Below are positions 45,003-56,861 of a stretch of DNA of 64,000 nt, piece after piece (position 1 is the first letter of the stretch; each line of letters opens with the position of its first letter). The translations under genes were made by a program, and so were the position numbers. Under the pieces are notes generated by a model. It did no database searches. It saw only the letters and a program-made list of their open reading frames with translations, and had not been told where the DNA came from. The DNA is from Eucommia ulmoides (Eukaryota > Streptophyta > Magnoliopsida > Garryales > Eucommiaceae). The stretch is from assembly GCA_016647705.1 (NCBI GenBank), contig CM028328.1:36556501-36620500 (forward strand), in the 5' to 3' direction.

Positions 45003-47160
45003 TTGCCCAAAGATCTACCCAAGAGGGGGGATGAATTGGATAGTGAAAAAATTTAGTCAATAAATTCAAAAACAAATTATCAATTTCCCTAATTGCTTAT
45101 TATCTTGTTAAGTTGCAGAAATGTGTTTAGCTAAGTGCACACCCAAACAATCAGAAATATAATTGTGCAACACATAAAGATTTATCCTGATTTGGCAAAT
45201 TACTCTTACCTACGTCCAGCCCGAGTTTCACAAGGATTTCACAATCCACTAACCCTTTGATTAATTTCTCAGGTAAGAACCAGACCCTTACAATCCTAAT
45301 TCCTTTCATAGGGTCAGAATCAACCTTTATAATCCTGATTCTTTTCACAGGCTAAGAATCAACCTATCACACTCTCACATTATTACACTTATCCTTTTTA
45401 TGGCTTAGAGAAGAATCTTATCTCACTCTAATTCTATTACCGGAAGAATCAAAATTTGATCTTTTAAAAAGCTAAAGATTAACCTAATCATTTTCGCAGG
45501 TTAAAGATCAAACCCTAATATTTTTCTCTGGCTAAAAATCAAACCCTATTTTTTTTTCAGGCTAAAGATTACCCCTAACTACCCTGATTAGACATTGTCC
45601 CAAATATGTCTAATCCACTCAAACTCACAAATACAAAAAATTAGAAGTTTCTTCCGACAGAAACTTCTACCACCTCAAAACCATTATACTCAATTAATGT
45701 CCCAAAATACAATGTGATATAATCCATGTGAGGTACAAATATGATTTAATCAATTTAAAGCACAAATAATAAATAATCAAATTCCATAAATAAAAACTAC
45801 TTTAATAGATTTTCACAATATTAGATTTGAAAGTGATTTTTGTCAAAACAGTTAATCCAAGTATTGAAACAAATAATCTATGAAAGTAAATTAATTAACT
45901 TGTACAGATATCACAGGGGTTACTTGAAAACGATTAAGATAACACAATACAGAACATAGACCGGTGACCAAAATGTTTTACGCTTCGATCAAGAACTCTT
46001 TCGATAAAACTTATTTATAAATTTCAGTGTAAAAAATCTCTCTTATAATAGTCAAAAGTTTAATGTTCTTGATTAATTAATTTGAAAACATAGGTCACTT
46101 TATATAGACTTTTAACTAGACCTCATACGGCTAGTTTTCAAAGTACAAGACCTTAAATGACCTTTTAATACCCTATATATATCATATACTTAAAAAATAG
46201 GTATTTTCATTTAAAAATACTTTTGGAAAAGCTCGATTTGGTCCCTAAGACATTTTCGATTCAAAACTATTAAAGATAAGAAGTAGTTTTACCAAATCAA
46301 TTAAAATGATAATAAAATATATGGACCAAATAAATAGAAAATAAATAATATATGATATATAAAAGTAAAACGTTCAAATCTCTTAAAGAACTTTTGTGAA
46401 ATCGTTAAAAACAAGGAGGTACTCAAAAACCAAGACAACAAAAAACTTGATTGCCGACCTTCGGATGACCGATCCCATCGTTGGTCGACCTCCCCCTCCA
46501 ATTGTCAGAATTGTGACCATTCCATGTCTACTATCAGTTGACCGATCCGTCTAGTAGGTTTTTCCTATTTTTCTATTTTCGGTTACAAGATTCGTTAGTC
46601 GACCAACCCTAACCGTCGGTTGACTGAATTGGCCAATAGGTAACCTATTTAGCTTCCTTAAACTATTGTTTTTATTAGTCGACTGACTCATTTTGTTAGT
46701 TGATCGAATTGACCAAAAAACACATATTTTTAAGCGTTAAAACTATTTTTTCAATCAGACCCTTAACCAAAAATATTTTTAGGACTTAACACTTTATAAA
46801 AACCATTTTAGGATCTTAAACTTATCACTTCTTACAATAACGTAAATATGATTATTTATTTTAAAGTGTTATGCGTTATCCTAATTCGGGTTACATTAAG
46901 AGCATAAAGGTAATGAATTGTTTTCACCTAATTGTCTTCAACGTCTTGAATGCTATGAAAATATCCATTATCTTCATCTTGCACCTGTCTTAAATTCTTT
47001 TGATTCTTCAATAATTATTTTATGATTTATTCGATGATTGATCTTTTTTGGCCCATTCTTTTTCTAATTTCAACTCATGGAACTCTTAATCTGCTCAATA
47101 AAATCATTAGTTTCATAAAATATCAACGTTTAATTGTTCATTAAAATATTAGGTTATAAG
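45003..47160 (-). repeat. family X LTR (about 2.16 kb); probable 3' LTR of the adjacent copia
   Basis: The plus-strand start GCCCAAAGATCTACCCAAGA (about 45009) is the complement of the X end at 50600-50633. The right limit, ...TTAATTGTTCATTAAAATAT TAGGTTATAAG, is the complement of the X start. It contains a hairpin array (about 45225-45590) and a CGACCGA cluster (46440-46720). On the minus strand it follows copia pol and a GGGGAGAAG tract (47191-47199), so it may be that element's own LTR. Confidence 0.65.
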
Positions 47161-48564
47161 AGCAAATACTCTAAAACATCATACAACTTCTCCCCATTTG
47201 TTATCTCAAAACGTGGGGATGAAGATCAAAACATTATTATAAGAATACATCGATATGCCAAGCTATGCCTAAATCTCGAATAATTTTCATAAATTGATCT
47301 TCAGTTAGAGGTTTAGTAAAAATATTAATAAGTTGGTCACAATTATCAATATATTTAATAGTAACATCTCATTTCTAAATGTGATTACAAATAAAATGAT
47401 GCCGTATCTCTATGTGCGTAGTTTGTGAGTGATGTGTTGGATTTTTATTTAAGCATATAACACTTTTATTATCACAATAGAGATGTACTTCCTCCATGCA
47501 AATTCCAAAATCATGTAATTATTGTCTAATGTATAGAATTTTTGCACAACAATACCATCTATCATATATTTTGCCTTAGTCGTATATAAGGCAATAGAAT
47601 TATGTTTCTTGCTAGACCAAGCAACTAAGGCATGTCCCAAGAAATGACATGAACTGCTTGTGCTTTTATGCTCAATTTTGCATCCAGCAAAATCAGCGTC
47701 GGGCTACCTAATCAATGTAAAATCACTCCCACTAGAATACCATAATACTAGATCACTAATTCCTTTTAGATATCAAAAGATTCACTTGGCAGTTGTTAGA
47801 TGCGATTCTTTCGGACAAGATTGAGATTTTACGCACAAGCATACACTAAACATAATATCATGTCTACTAGCAGTAAGATACAACAAGCTACTGATCATGC
47901 CTTGATATATTTTTTCATTGACGTTTTTGGCCCATATCATCTTTTTCAATTTTTGTAGTTGTTGTTATGAGAGTTTTGTAGTCTTTAGTATCATCAAAAC
48001 CATACCTTTTCAGTAAATCTTTAGTGTACTTAGCTTGATTAATAAATAATGTTAATTCTTTCATCATACTTAGTTTAAATTCGACCCGCATAATATTGGC
48101 AAACTCTTGGCAAAAATCTTCATTAGTAGAATCGAAAATAATATCACCCACATATATTTGTACCAATTGGATGTTAGATTCATTTTGCTTAACAAACAAT
48201 GTTATATCACTTAATAAATCCATTTAGTACTAATAACAAGATGAAAGTCAGGTCTAGAAACTAGAGATTTCTTTCAAATCGAAGTAATTCTTCTCGCATC
48301 ACAAAGATTCACGATTTATCAATTAAAGTTTCGTTAATAGTTTTAGGTTCAATTTGAGATAAAAATTCAAGATTAACGATATCTCTAAGGGTGGATCTAC
48401 TGCTTACACATTTATCAAAATTACCAATAATTTCTTTTACCGAGTATCCCAGAACTGTCTTTATAGCTCATGGTAAAGTCTTCCCTTCGTTTTGTGGCTC
48501 TTTATCCTTAGGATATGAAAATAAGATATATTTGCGATTTTTCCATTTCAAATCTCATAAGGGA

Positions 48565-50633
48565 TGTTGAACCTAATGTTTTGATGGACAATTAAAGGTT
48601 GATGTTTTATGGAACTAATATTTTTATTGAGTGATTTCAGATTTAAGTTCCATATGTTGAAATGATAAAAAGATTTGGCCGAAAAAAAGAATATTTGAAT
48701 AATTCATAATGGGTGAAAAATGGAGGCAATGAGGATTTGAAGAGTATTGAAGACACTGAAAAAAAATATATGAAAATAAGTCACCACTTTTATACTCTTA
48801 ATGCAACCCGAATTAGGATCACGGAAGACACTTGAAATTGAATAAATATTATGGGTGTATTGATAAGTTTAAGGTCCTAATATTTTTTTTATGAAGTATT
48901 AAGACATTATAATATCCTAATTAAAAAATTAGCTTTAACACTTAAAATGGTGAATTTCGGGTCAATTCAGTCAATCGACGAAAGGGATCGATCGACTAAC
49001 CAAAATAGTGAGTCGACTGACCAAAACAGTAAGTTAACGAAGTGAAATAGGAGATCTACTAGTTGGATTGGTCAACCGACAAGTTAGGTCGATCGGTTGA
49101 CGAATTTAGTAGTTGAAAAAGAAAAATGAGTAACCCTATTGATCAAATGTGTCAACCGATCAAAGGGTCAGTCAACTGACCATCGGCAGCTCAACAGTCA
49201 TAAAATAGATCGTTGAAGCAGGTGGTCGACCGGCGGGCTAGTCCGGTCAACCGACGGGCTCAGTTAAATTTTTAATTGATTAGGTTTTGGGTTAATTCAT
49301 TTCGTTTTTTACGATTTTAAGTGAAGCTTTCAAAGGAATTAAATGAATTTCTCAAATATATCATATATTAGATGTTTACTATTTATTTGGTCCACATATT
49401 TATTTATTCTCTTAATTGAATTGATAAAATACTTCCTATTCTTAAGAATTTTGATTTGCAAAAATTTAAAGGACCAAAACAAACCTTTCTAAATGTATTT
49501 TTAATTGAAACATATTTATTTTGAAGATATATGATAGATAGAGTGTCATTTAATGACAACATTTGAAAACTAATCAAGAATATTCATATTTCGGCTTTCT
49601 AAGAGAGATTTGTTTTCACTGAAAATTATAAGTAAGATTATTGAAATAGTTCTTAATCAAAGGCGCTTAAAGTTCTTGTCACCGGTTTGTGTTGTTTTCG
49701 ACAATTTCGATGAGATCTTTCCAAACTATTTGTTTTGCTTTCTTAGATCGCTTATTTAATAGTTTGGATAAATTATTTGTGCAAAATCGTTTTTAAATCT
49801 TATTTTGTGAAAATCTTTCAAAAACAATTTTTATTTAAGAAATCTGATTATTTGATATTTCTACTTTAAATTGTTTAAAATCAAATTTGGGCCTCACATA
49901 GAATCTATCATTTAGTGTTTTGGGACATTAATCGAGTATAATTGTATTGAGGTGGTAGAATCTCCTTGTAGGAAGAAACTTAAAAATATTTTGTATTTGC
50001 GAGTTTGGGTAGATTAAACACATTTGAGTCGGTGTTTAATCAAGGTAACTAGGTTTTAATCTTTAGCCTGAGAAAAAAAATTAGAGTTTAATCTTTAGCC
50101 TATAAAAGGATTAGATTTTATCTTTAGCCTGCGAAAATGATTAGGTTAGTCTTTAGCCTTTGAAAAGATTAGGTTTTAATTCTACCTGTAATAGAATTAA
50201 AGTGATTATAAATGGTCTTCCTAAGACTCTGAAAATGATCAGTGTTATAGTACGAGAAGTGATAGGGTTGATTCTAAGCTTATGAAAAGAATCAAGGTTG
50301 TAAAGATTGATTCTAAGTCTGTGAAAAGAATCAGAATTGTAAGAGTTTGGTTCCTGCCTGATAAATGAATCAAGGGATAGTAGATTGCAAAATCTCTGTA
50401 AATCTTGGAGGATTGGACGTAGGTGAGACTAACTTTCCGAATAAGGATAAATTCTTATGTATTGCATTATTTCTTTTATGTTTGTTTGGGTGTGCATTTA
50501 GCTCAACATATTTCCGCTTCTTAACAAGATAATAATCAATTAGGAAAACTGATATCTTGAATTTGAATTTATTGTTTTAATTTTTATAACTACCTAATTC
50601 ACCCCCCCTTTTGGGTAGATCTTTGGTCCAACA
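48565..50633 (+). repeat. solo LTR of family X (2,069 bp) with AGGGA duplications
   Basis: TGTTGAACC...GGTCCAACA ends are short inverted repeats with TG/CA termini. AGGGA flanks both sides (48560-48564 and 50634-50638). It splits the copia pol in opposite orientation. Inside: a block TACTCTTAATGCAACCCGAA (48790), a GTCGACC cluster (48955-49265) and a hairpin array (50045-50370). This is the reference copy for the family. Confidence 0.88.
50045..50370. repeat. tandem hairpin array inside family X LTR
   Basis: About nine degenerate units of 28-40 bp around AATCTTTAGCCTGTGAAAAGATTAGG. Clear stems are GATTCT/AGAATC at 50270-50275 with 50288-50293, and TGATTCT/AGAATCA at 50308-50314 with 50327-50333. 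AATTCTACCTGTAATAGAATT is a further one. Equivalent arrays lie at about 35885-36085 and, on the other strand, 45225-45590. Confidence 0.8.
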
Positions 50634-51301
50634 AGGGATTTTGTTAAAATCTCTTTGGATAGATATTCTATTAATAATATGGCATGCAATACTTATCGCT
50701 TCAGCCCATAAATACTTAGGAAGGATGTTCTTATTTAGCATAGTTCTGGCCATTTCCTGCAATATCTAGTTCTTTCTTTCCACGACACCATTTTGTTGTG
50801 GTGTTCTTGGTGCAAATAAATTGTGAGAATATTCATGTTCACCACAATAACTAATAGTCTCATCATTTTTAAATTCTCTGCCTCTATCACTATGAATATT
50901 AATTATGCATGATTGTTTCTTATTTTTTACACGCTTACAAACTTAGAGAATATAGATGTCACCTCACTTTTCTTAGATAAGAAATATACCCATGTTAGTC
51001 TATAGTAGTTATCCACAATCACAAATGCATAAAACTTTCCTCCTAAACTAGCAATGACATTAAGACTAAATAAGTCTAGATGGAATAATTCAAGACACTT
51101 TGATGAAGATGTATACAATTTCTTCTTAAAAGATGATCTAGATTGCTTACGTAAATGACATGGATCACATACTTTATCTTTAATATATTTTAAAACAGCC
51201 AATCCACGTACTAGACGTTTTTTGACAGATTTGAAATTAACTCCATACTAGCATGCCCAAGACATCTACGCCATACCAAACTATTTTCAGATAAAGCTTT
51301 T

Positions 51302-52409
51302 TGTTGAATCCAAGGTTTTGATAAATAATTAAGTATTGATGTTTTTAGTGGAACTAATGATTTTATCGAGTGTTTCAGATTTCAGGTTCCATGCATTTGA
51401 CTAAGAAAAAGATTTGATGAATAAAATATAATGGGTGCAAGCTGGACATGACGAAGATGTGAAGAGTTTTGAAGACGTTGAAGAAAAATAGGTGAAAATA
51501 ACTCTTTACTTATATACTCTTAATGCAACCCGAATTAGGATCAAGCACGACACTTAAAATGATTTAATTCTATGTGTATCGTGATAAAAAATGATAAGTT
51601 TAAGTTCCTAAAATAAGATATTGTATGTACTCCTTATGTGAAATGATTTTGATAATTGACCTAATTAAAAAATGTATTTTAAAGTATAAAAAGTTATGTT
51701 TTTGAGTCAATTTGGTTAACCGAGAAAAATAATCGGTCGACTGATTAAAATAATGAGTTTTGGAGGTAAAATGAATTTCTAATTATCCAGTCGATCAACC
51801 GAGAATAGTAATTAGTCAACCATTTGAAACAGTAGCTGAAATGGGTAAGGAGTGAGCGCACTAATCCAATCGGTCAATCGAATAAAAAGGGTAGGTCAAC
51901 TGTTTGAGTCAGTAGATGAAAGAGTAGAAATTAAAAACATACTGATCCAATCAGTCAACTGACTAGGCAGGGTCAGTCAAACGAATGGAGTTGTGCCAAT
52001 GACTAAATTGGAAGCCTAACATAGTCGGTTAACCGAATGGGGCAGGTCGGTCAACTGATTGCTTCAGTTACAGATTTGGCTGATTTGGTCTCTTGGTAAA
52101 AAAATATCTGTTTGGTAAAATTCCAAAAGAGGGATTTGGGGTATTTGAATGTATTTCAAATACGAACAACCTATTTAATAATCCCTATTGATATGATCCA
52201 TATATTTTAAGATTGTCTTAATTTAAATGATTTAATACTTCATATTCTTGTGTTTTTAAATTGGGAATAGTTTTATGGACTTAAAAGTGAGGTTTACAAG
52301 ATATTTTTAAGTGGAACATACCTATATTGATAGGATATGTTATATGAGGTCTTAGAGTGTCATTTAAGTGAGAGAGGTGTCCGACTTGCCAAGTAGGTAA
52401 AATGGTAAG
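51302..52409 (+). repeat. family X LTR, 5' half
   Basis: TGTTGAATCCAAGGTTTTGA and GTGGAACTAATGATTTTATC match the X start. It has the ACTCTTAATGCAACCCGAAT block (51508) and a GTCAACCGA cluster (51710-52080). It stops before the hairpin array, where an opposite X end begins. Confidence 0.65.
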
Positions 52410-52675
52410 TGTTGGCCCAATGAGCTACCCAAAGAAAGGTGAATTCGGTAGTTATAAAAATTTGAACAATTTAACTCTTAAACACTTAATTAATCAAATG
52501 ATCAATTTATCCTAAATCAATTATTATTTTGTTACGCAGCGGATAAATGTTTAAACTAAGTGCACACTCAAACAAAAATAAATAAAATAAATAAGGCAGA
52601 ACACCACGATATATTCTGGTTCAGCAAACTAGCATTGCCTAATCTAGTCCCTCGAGCTCCACGGAGATTCACACC
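52410..52675 (-). repeat. family X LTR end, cut by the Athila-like element
   Basis: TGTTGGCCCAATGAGCTACC CAAAG is the complement of the X end; GTGCACACTCAAACAAA follows as in the copy at 45003. It is truncated at 52675 by the LTR of the outer Athila-like element; the remainder would lie beyond the right edge. Confidence 0.65.
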
Positions 52676-54281
52676 TGATAGGTGTAAATTACCTTTATAT
52701 TTCCAAACTGAAAATGTTAGTTTTTGAGTACGTTTATTATGTTTTAATATATTTTAATGTACTTTTATTCTTTTTGTACTAAATCAGGTGTGTGGGGTGA
52801 AATGGTATGAAAACAGATGCTAAACGATGATATCGGATCAATAACGGTGGAAAAACAAGCTCGGAGGCAAAATTCTGAGAAGAAGCCCACCGCCGCGACG
52901 GTGAAAATGCAGAGAAGGGCTATTGATGCTGTAAACTCACTGCCTAGGTGGTGGGATTTACCGCTTAGATAGTAAAACTACAGAATATCCCTGAATCCAC
53001 TGCCGACTCCACCGCTTAGGCGATCAATGAACCGACTAACTCATCACCTAGGCAGTGAATCCCACCGCCTAGGCGGTCACCTTTGTACATATTTAGATAT
53101 TTATTTTAGATATTTTTCCTATTTATACCCCTTTCTCTCCTCACCTCCAGCCCTGAGAGCTCCATAGGACTTAGTATATTTTAGAGAGAGGTTTTGGGAG
53201 TGCTAATTCAAATCCTAAGGATAAGATCACGTTGCCAAGAAGGGGGATCTTGAAACGTTTTTAGTGATAAATCTTTGGACTAGGCTAAATTTCTCTTGTT
53301 CCTTCTTTTATTTCTTAACTTAGGATTGTTGTTTGAGTATGTTTAGCTTAGTTTTCATTGTATAACCGGCTATGACCATGAGCTAAATGGGTTTTTATTT
53401 AGGGATTAATGTAATTTATGAAAATGTTGTTTTGTTGAGTTTGTGTTTCGTTTGTAGATGTTCCTCGTTATTTTGATTGTGTATGTCGTATTGTTTATTT
53501 ATCATGCTTAGAATGATGTTATGAGAATACGGGATTTGACAAATCTCGAATTTGGACTTGGGTAAACGAACGCTATGATCCAATAACTCGTGAGGGAGTT
53601 GGATTGTGTACAATTGAAGACGTTGGGGCAAAACTCAAGTGAGACCTAGGGTCGTTAAGACGTTGAGAGAGACTTATTCGTTGACTCGAAATCATGTATT
53701 CTCCCGTCTTACACTCGGGAGAGGTGGCGGGGGAGTTTTAGAACTGAGATTGTCGATAGAATAAACACAATGCGACGATCTAATAAACCGGTCGGGAGTT
53801 GGATTGTGCGCAATCAATGACGTTGGGACGAGACTCACGCAACCTAGGGTCGTTAAGACGTTGAGGGGGACTTCTTCGCTGACACGAAATTGCATATTCT
53901 CCCATCTTACACTCAGGAGAGGTGGCATGGGAGTTTACGAACTGAGATTGTCGGATAAGTCGAACGCCATTAACGTAAACTAAAACGAGACCAAATACAT
54001 TTTTGTAAACAAAAGTTAATCCCTAGGCAATACTTTCCCTAAACATCTCATAATAGTATCAGTATAGTTAATTTAATTAGATTAGTTAACTTAGTATTAG
54101 TATTATTAATTTTAAACACATTTATTTTTGCCTAGATAAAGTTAGGTCATGACAAACGCGGTACTCAATAATAGTCAAAACCAATCCCTATGAACACGAT
54201 AACCTTAACTCTCCTGATCTATACTAAAACTTGACCTCGTATACTTGCGAGTGAAAGTAGCGACGTATTCACGCGCTACCA
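52676..54281 (+). repeat. 5' LTR of the outer Athila-like element (1,606 bp)
   Basis: Begins TGATAGGTGTAAATTACC and ends ...TCACGCGCTACCA, immediately before a tRNA-Asp-type primer site. It resembles the inner element's LTRs in reverse (TGATAGGTGTAAAATACC...CTACCA). It contains CACCGCCTAGGCGGTCACC-type palindromes (52970-53090) and two CGTTGGG...GACCTAGGGTCGTTAAGACG blocks (53618-53930). TATTTATACCCC at about 53112 may be the promoter TATA. Confidence 0.8.
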
Positions 54282-54287
54282 AGTTTT

Positions 54288-54305
54288 TGGCACCGTTGCC
54301 GGGGA
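54288..54305 (+). other. primer binding site, tRNA-Asp type
   Basis: TGGCACCGTTGCCGGGGA, six bases after the LTR, differs by one base from the TGGCGCC... site used by Athila elements and complementary to the 3' end of tRNA-Asp. It would prime minus-strand synthesis. Confidence 0.8.
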
Positions 54306-54370
54306 TTGTGTCTTTGATTATTATAGATATTGTGAGTAAATGACTGAATTTTACTTTAGGCATTTTTAGT

Positions 54371-54438
<68 letters not shown>

Positions 54439-55403
54439 TAGTTTTTGTTTTGTTTTTCCGCAGGGTGCTTGAAGATGGTAGATCAACAGGTACTCTTGTA
54501 GTTCTTTCAATGGGATTTCAAGCCATTTTATTGTGCTTGGGATCGATATAAGGATTTGCTACTCCAGTTTCCAAATCATAGCTTCCCGACGGAGTGTTAA
54601 CTTTTCTATTTTCTCAACGGGTTACAAGCCGCAACCAGAATGTGGGTAGAAGGAGAACTTGGTACCACCTCTTTCAACCAACTAACCGTGAATGAAGCCC
54701 ATTAGTTATTGGAAGACATGGCGGCCTTTGATTATCAGAGTTTCAATTCTACGGCGCTATGGATTGACACCCTAGACCAATATATTGAGTCTTCACCTGA
54801 CCTGGAGGAAATACTCGCTGATTTTATTGGGGAAACTAAGACGTTTTAGAGGGAGATGAATGACCGGCTAAATGAGTACGAGGACGTCTCGACAACATTG
54901 AGATGATTTGCACTGAAATCGATGCGATCGTAACGTCTCTTTAGACACAAATTGACCAACTCATCTACTAGATGGAGGTCGAGTTAGACGTGGTGGCACT
55001 CAGAGATTCACAAGCCACATTTAGTGAAAGTTACCACGAGGAGCCGGAAACGAGCGGAATGAGCTTGGGAGAGTTCAACTATGCTTATCTGAATGAGACG
55101 GGAACCCAAGCATGGATCGACGATTATGATTTGTCACCATTGGAGATCCAAATTGTGATGCCACCATCGATTATGAGGATCCTATGTGGCTAACATGTCC
55201 TTCGCTGCCATTAGCAATGTTCTTTTATGCCTACCAAGTACATGAGCTGGTGAGGCATGCTGTTAAAATCCTGAGCTATACATTGCCACATCTCTCCAGT
55301 CTTGAGGGTGTACTGAACCAAGACCCGTATGTGGTGTTGTATGACACTTTCTACGACCGGAAGCCTCTATTTGACGAGCACTTCGGTGTGTCGGGCTGAC
55401 GAC
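54306..55403 (+). pseudogene. outer Athila-like element, gag-like remnant
   Basis: After an (AT)n tract (54374-54434), degraded frames read LLLQFPNHSFPTE, FLNGLQAATRMWVEGELGTT, SFNQLTVNEAH and LLEDMAAFDYQSFN, matching the Athila gag (LLEDMA). Later frames are a 73-codon acidic segment (54972-55193) and MWLTCPSLPLAMFFYAYQVH to FDEHFGVSG (55184-55399). No protease or RT is seen before the gag-pol-flanking GTCGGGCTGACGAC sequence, so the element looked non-autonomous even before the inner insertion. Several stops. Confidence 0.7.
54374..54434 (+). repeat. (AT)n microsatellite
   Basis: About 60 bp of perfect TA repeats in the leader of the outer element. The Ile-Tyr ORF across it is an artefact. 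Confidence 0.95.
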
Positions 55404-56861
55404 TGGTAGGGCGTGAAATACACCGCTACTTACTCTCGCAAGTATATGAGGTCTAAGTTTTAATATAGTAGATCTTTGAAGATCAGATATCGTTCCCATA
55501 GAGAAAAATGTGAATAATTGAATACCGCAATTTACGTAGTCTCATGTTATCCTAACGATTAAAGACATGATTTAAAATTAAACTAAGCTAAACTACAATT
55601 AGTGGGTTAATACTAACTAAGTTGATTAACTAGGGATTGATTTCGTTCACTTAATACATGTTTGATTTCGTTTAGTTAACAATAACGGAGTTTAGGTATC
55701 CGACAGTCTCGGTTCGTAAACTCTTCCGCCACCTCTTCCGAGTGTAAGACGAGGGAATATGCGACTTCGTGTCAACGAAGAGGTCCCCCTAAATGTCTTA
55801 ATGACTCTAGGCGGCGTAAGTCTTGACCCAACGTCATCGATTGCACACTAACTAACGCCCTCTCGGGTTGTTAGGTCGTAACGATGTGTTTACCCTAGTC
55901 CGAATCCAGGGTTACCTCTCCCGAGTGTCAAGCCCTAGTTTCTCAAATCCAACCCTAATACTATTACAAGCATACTAAGATCGTCATCAAATGATAAACA
56001 CAATCGGATTTAAAAGCAACAACCGTTAAAGAAACGTACATTAAACCAAACGAGTATTTACACAACTACATCTATCCCTAACTAATCTTTAATTAAACTA
56101 ACATGTTTTTAGCCAATACAATATTAAATCAAGAGGGGATCATCAATATCAACAATAAACATTAAGTACAAAGATGGAAACAAGGGAAGAAAAATCAAAT
56201 CTCAAAGTGGAGTAGTCCACTTTAACCAAAGAACAATCCTCCCGGGCTTCCTCTTCTCCATTGATGAACTTCCTCTTCTAGCTCTTCAAGAAATGGCCAA
56301 GAACGCTCCCTAAAACTAATCTAATCTACCTCCTAAATTATCTAAACCTAACTAAGGTGGCAGGAGCTCTCAAAATATGATTCGGTCCTTTTACAATTGG
56401 GGGAGAAAGAGGTTAAAAGAAAGGTTTGGGAAAATATCTTCAAAATATCTAAAAATAGATATTTTTGCACAGAGTGTCACCGCCTAGGCGGTGGTTCACC
56501 GCTTAGGTGGTGGTTTAAGTTGGTTAGGCTTCTGTCGGATCTTCGCTTAGGCGGTGGCTGCTGGCACAACATTCTGACGTTTTCTTGCCTGGGCAGTGGT
56601 TTTCTCACTTAGGCGGTGGTTCAGCACTTCAGCACTCCAACATTCTGCCTCTTTTCTGCCTAGGCGGTGGTCTTCATGCATCGAAACCCAATTCTTCACA
56701 TTTTGTTCACCGTTTCTCCACTGTTTTCGCTTGTTTATCGCCAGTTAACGTCCCTTCACCTGTTTTACACTAAAACAAACTAAAATGCAATTAAATATAA
56801 CTAATACGCTTGAAAACTAACAAATTCAGTTTCGAAATGGATAGGTATTTTACACCTATCA
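55404..56861 (-). repeat. 3' LTR of the inner Athila-like element (1,458 bp)
   Basis: Plus-strand ends TGGTAGGGCGTGAAATACAC and CACCTATCA. Near-copy of 61066-62484, with extra GCCTAGGCGGTGGTTCACCG-type repeats at about 56480-56620 that account for most of the length difference. Palindromic GCCTAGGCGGTGG motifs are frequent. Confidence 0.88.

Larger units (their letters stand above)
47161..51301 (-). pseudogene. copia polyprotein remnant (-), interrupted by a solo LTR
   Basis: Minus-strand order is gag-pre-integrase (about 51300-51165, LGHASMELISNL), integrase (ORF 50927-51202: SLGGKFYAFVIVDNYYRLTW; ORF 50577-50762: MLNKNILPKYLWAEAISIAC), then, across a solo LTR, the RT linker (QIEPKTINETLIDKS, about 48340), an RT part (ORF 47915-48223, with YVGDII where YVDDI is normal, so the catalytic Asp is lost) and RNase H (ORF 47449-47640: ALVAWSSKKHNSIALYTT). 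The central RT palm is deleted. gag is missing where another X LTR begins at 51302. Non-functional. Confidence 0.9.

Noticed and set aside
54283..54310. A tRNA-Asp gene
   Set aside because: Only the 18-base complement of the tRNA 3' end is present; it is a retrotransposon primer site, without a cloverleaf.
54369..54551. Ile-Tyr-rich ORF
   Set aside because: Translation of an (AT)n microsatellite; the same holds for 26116-26535.
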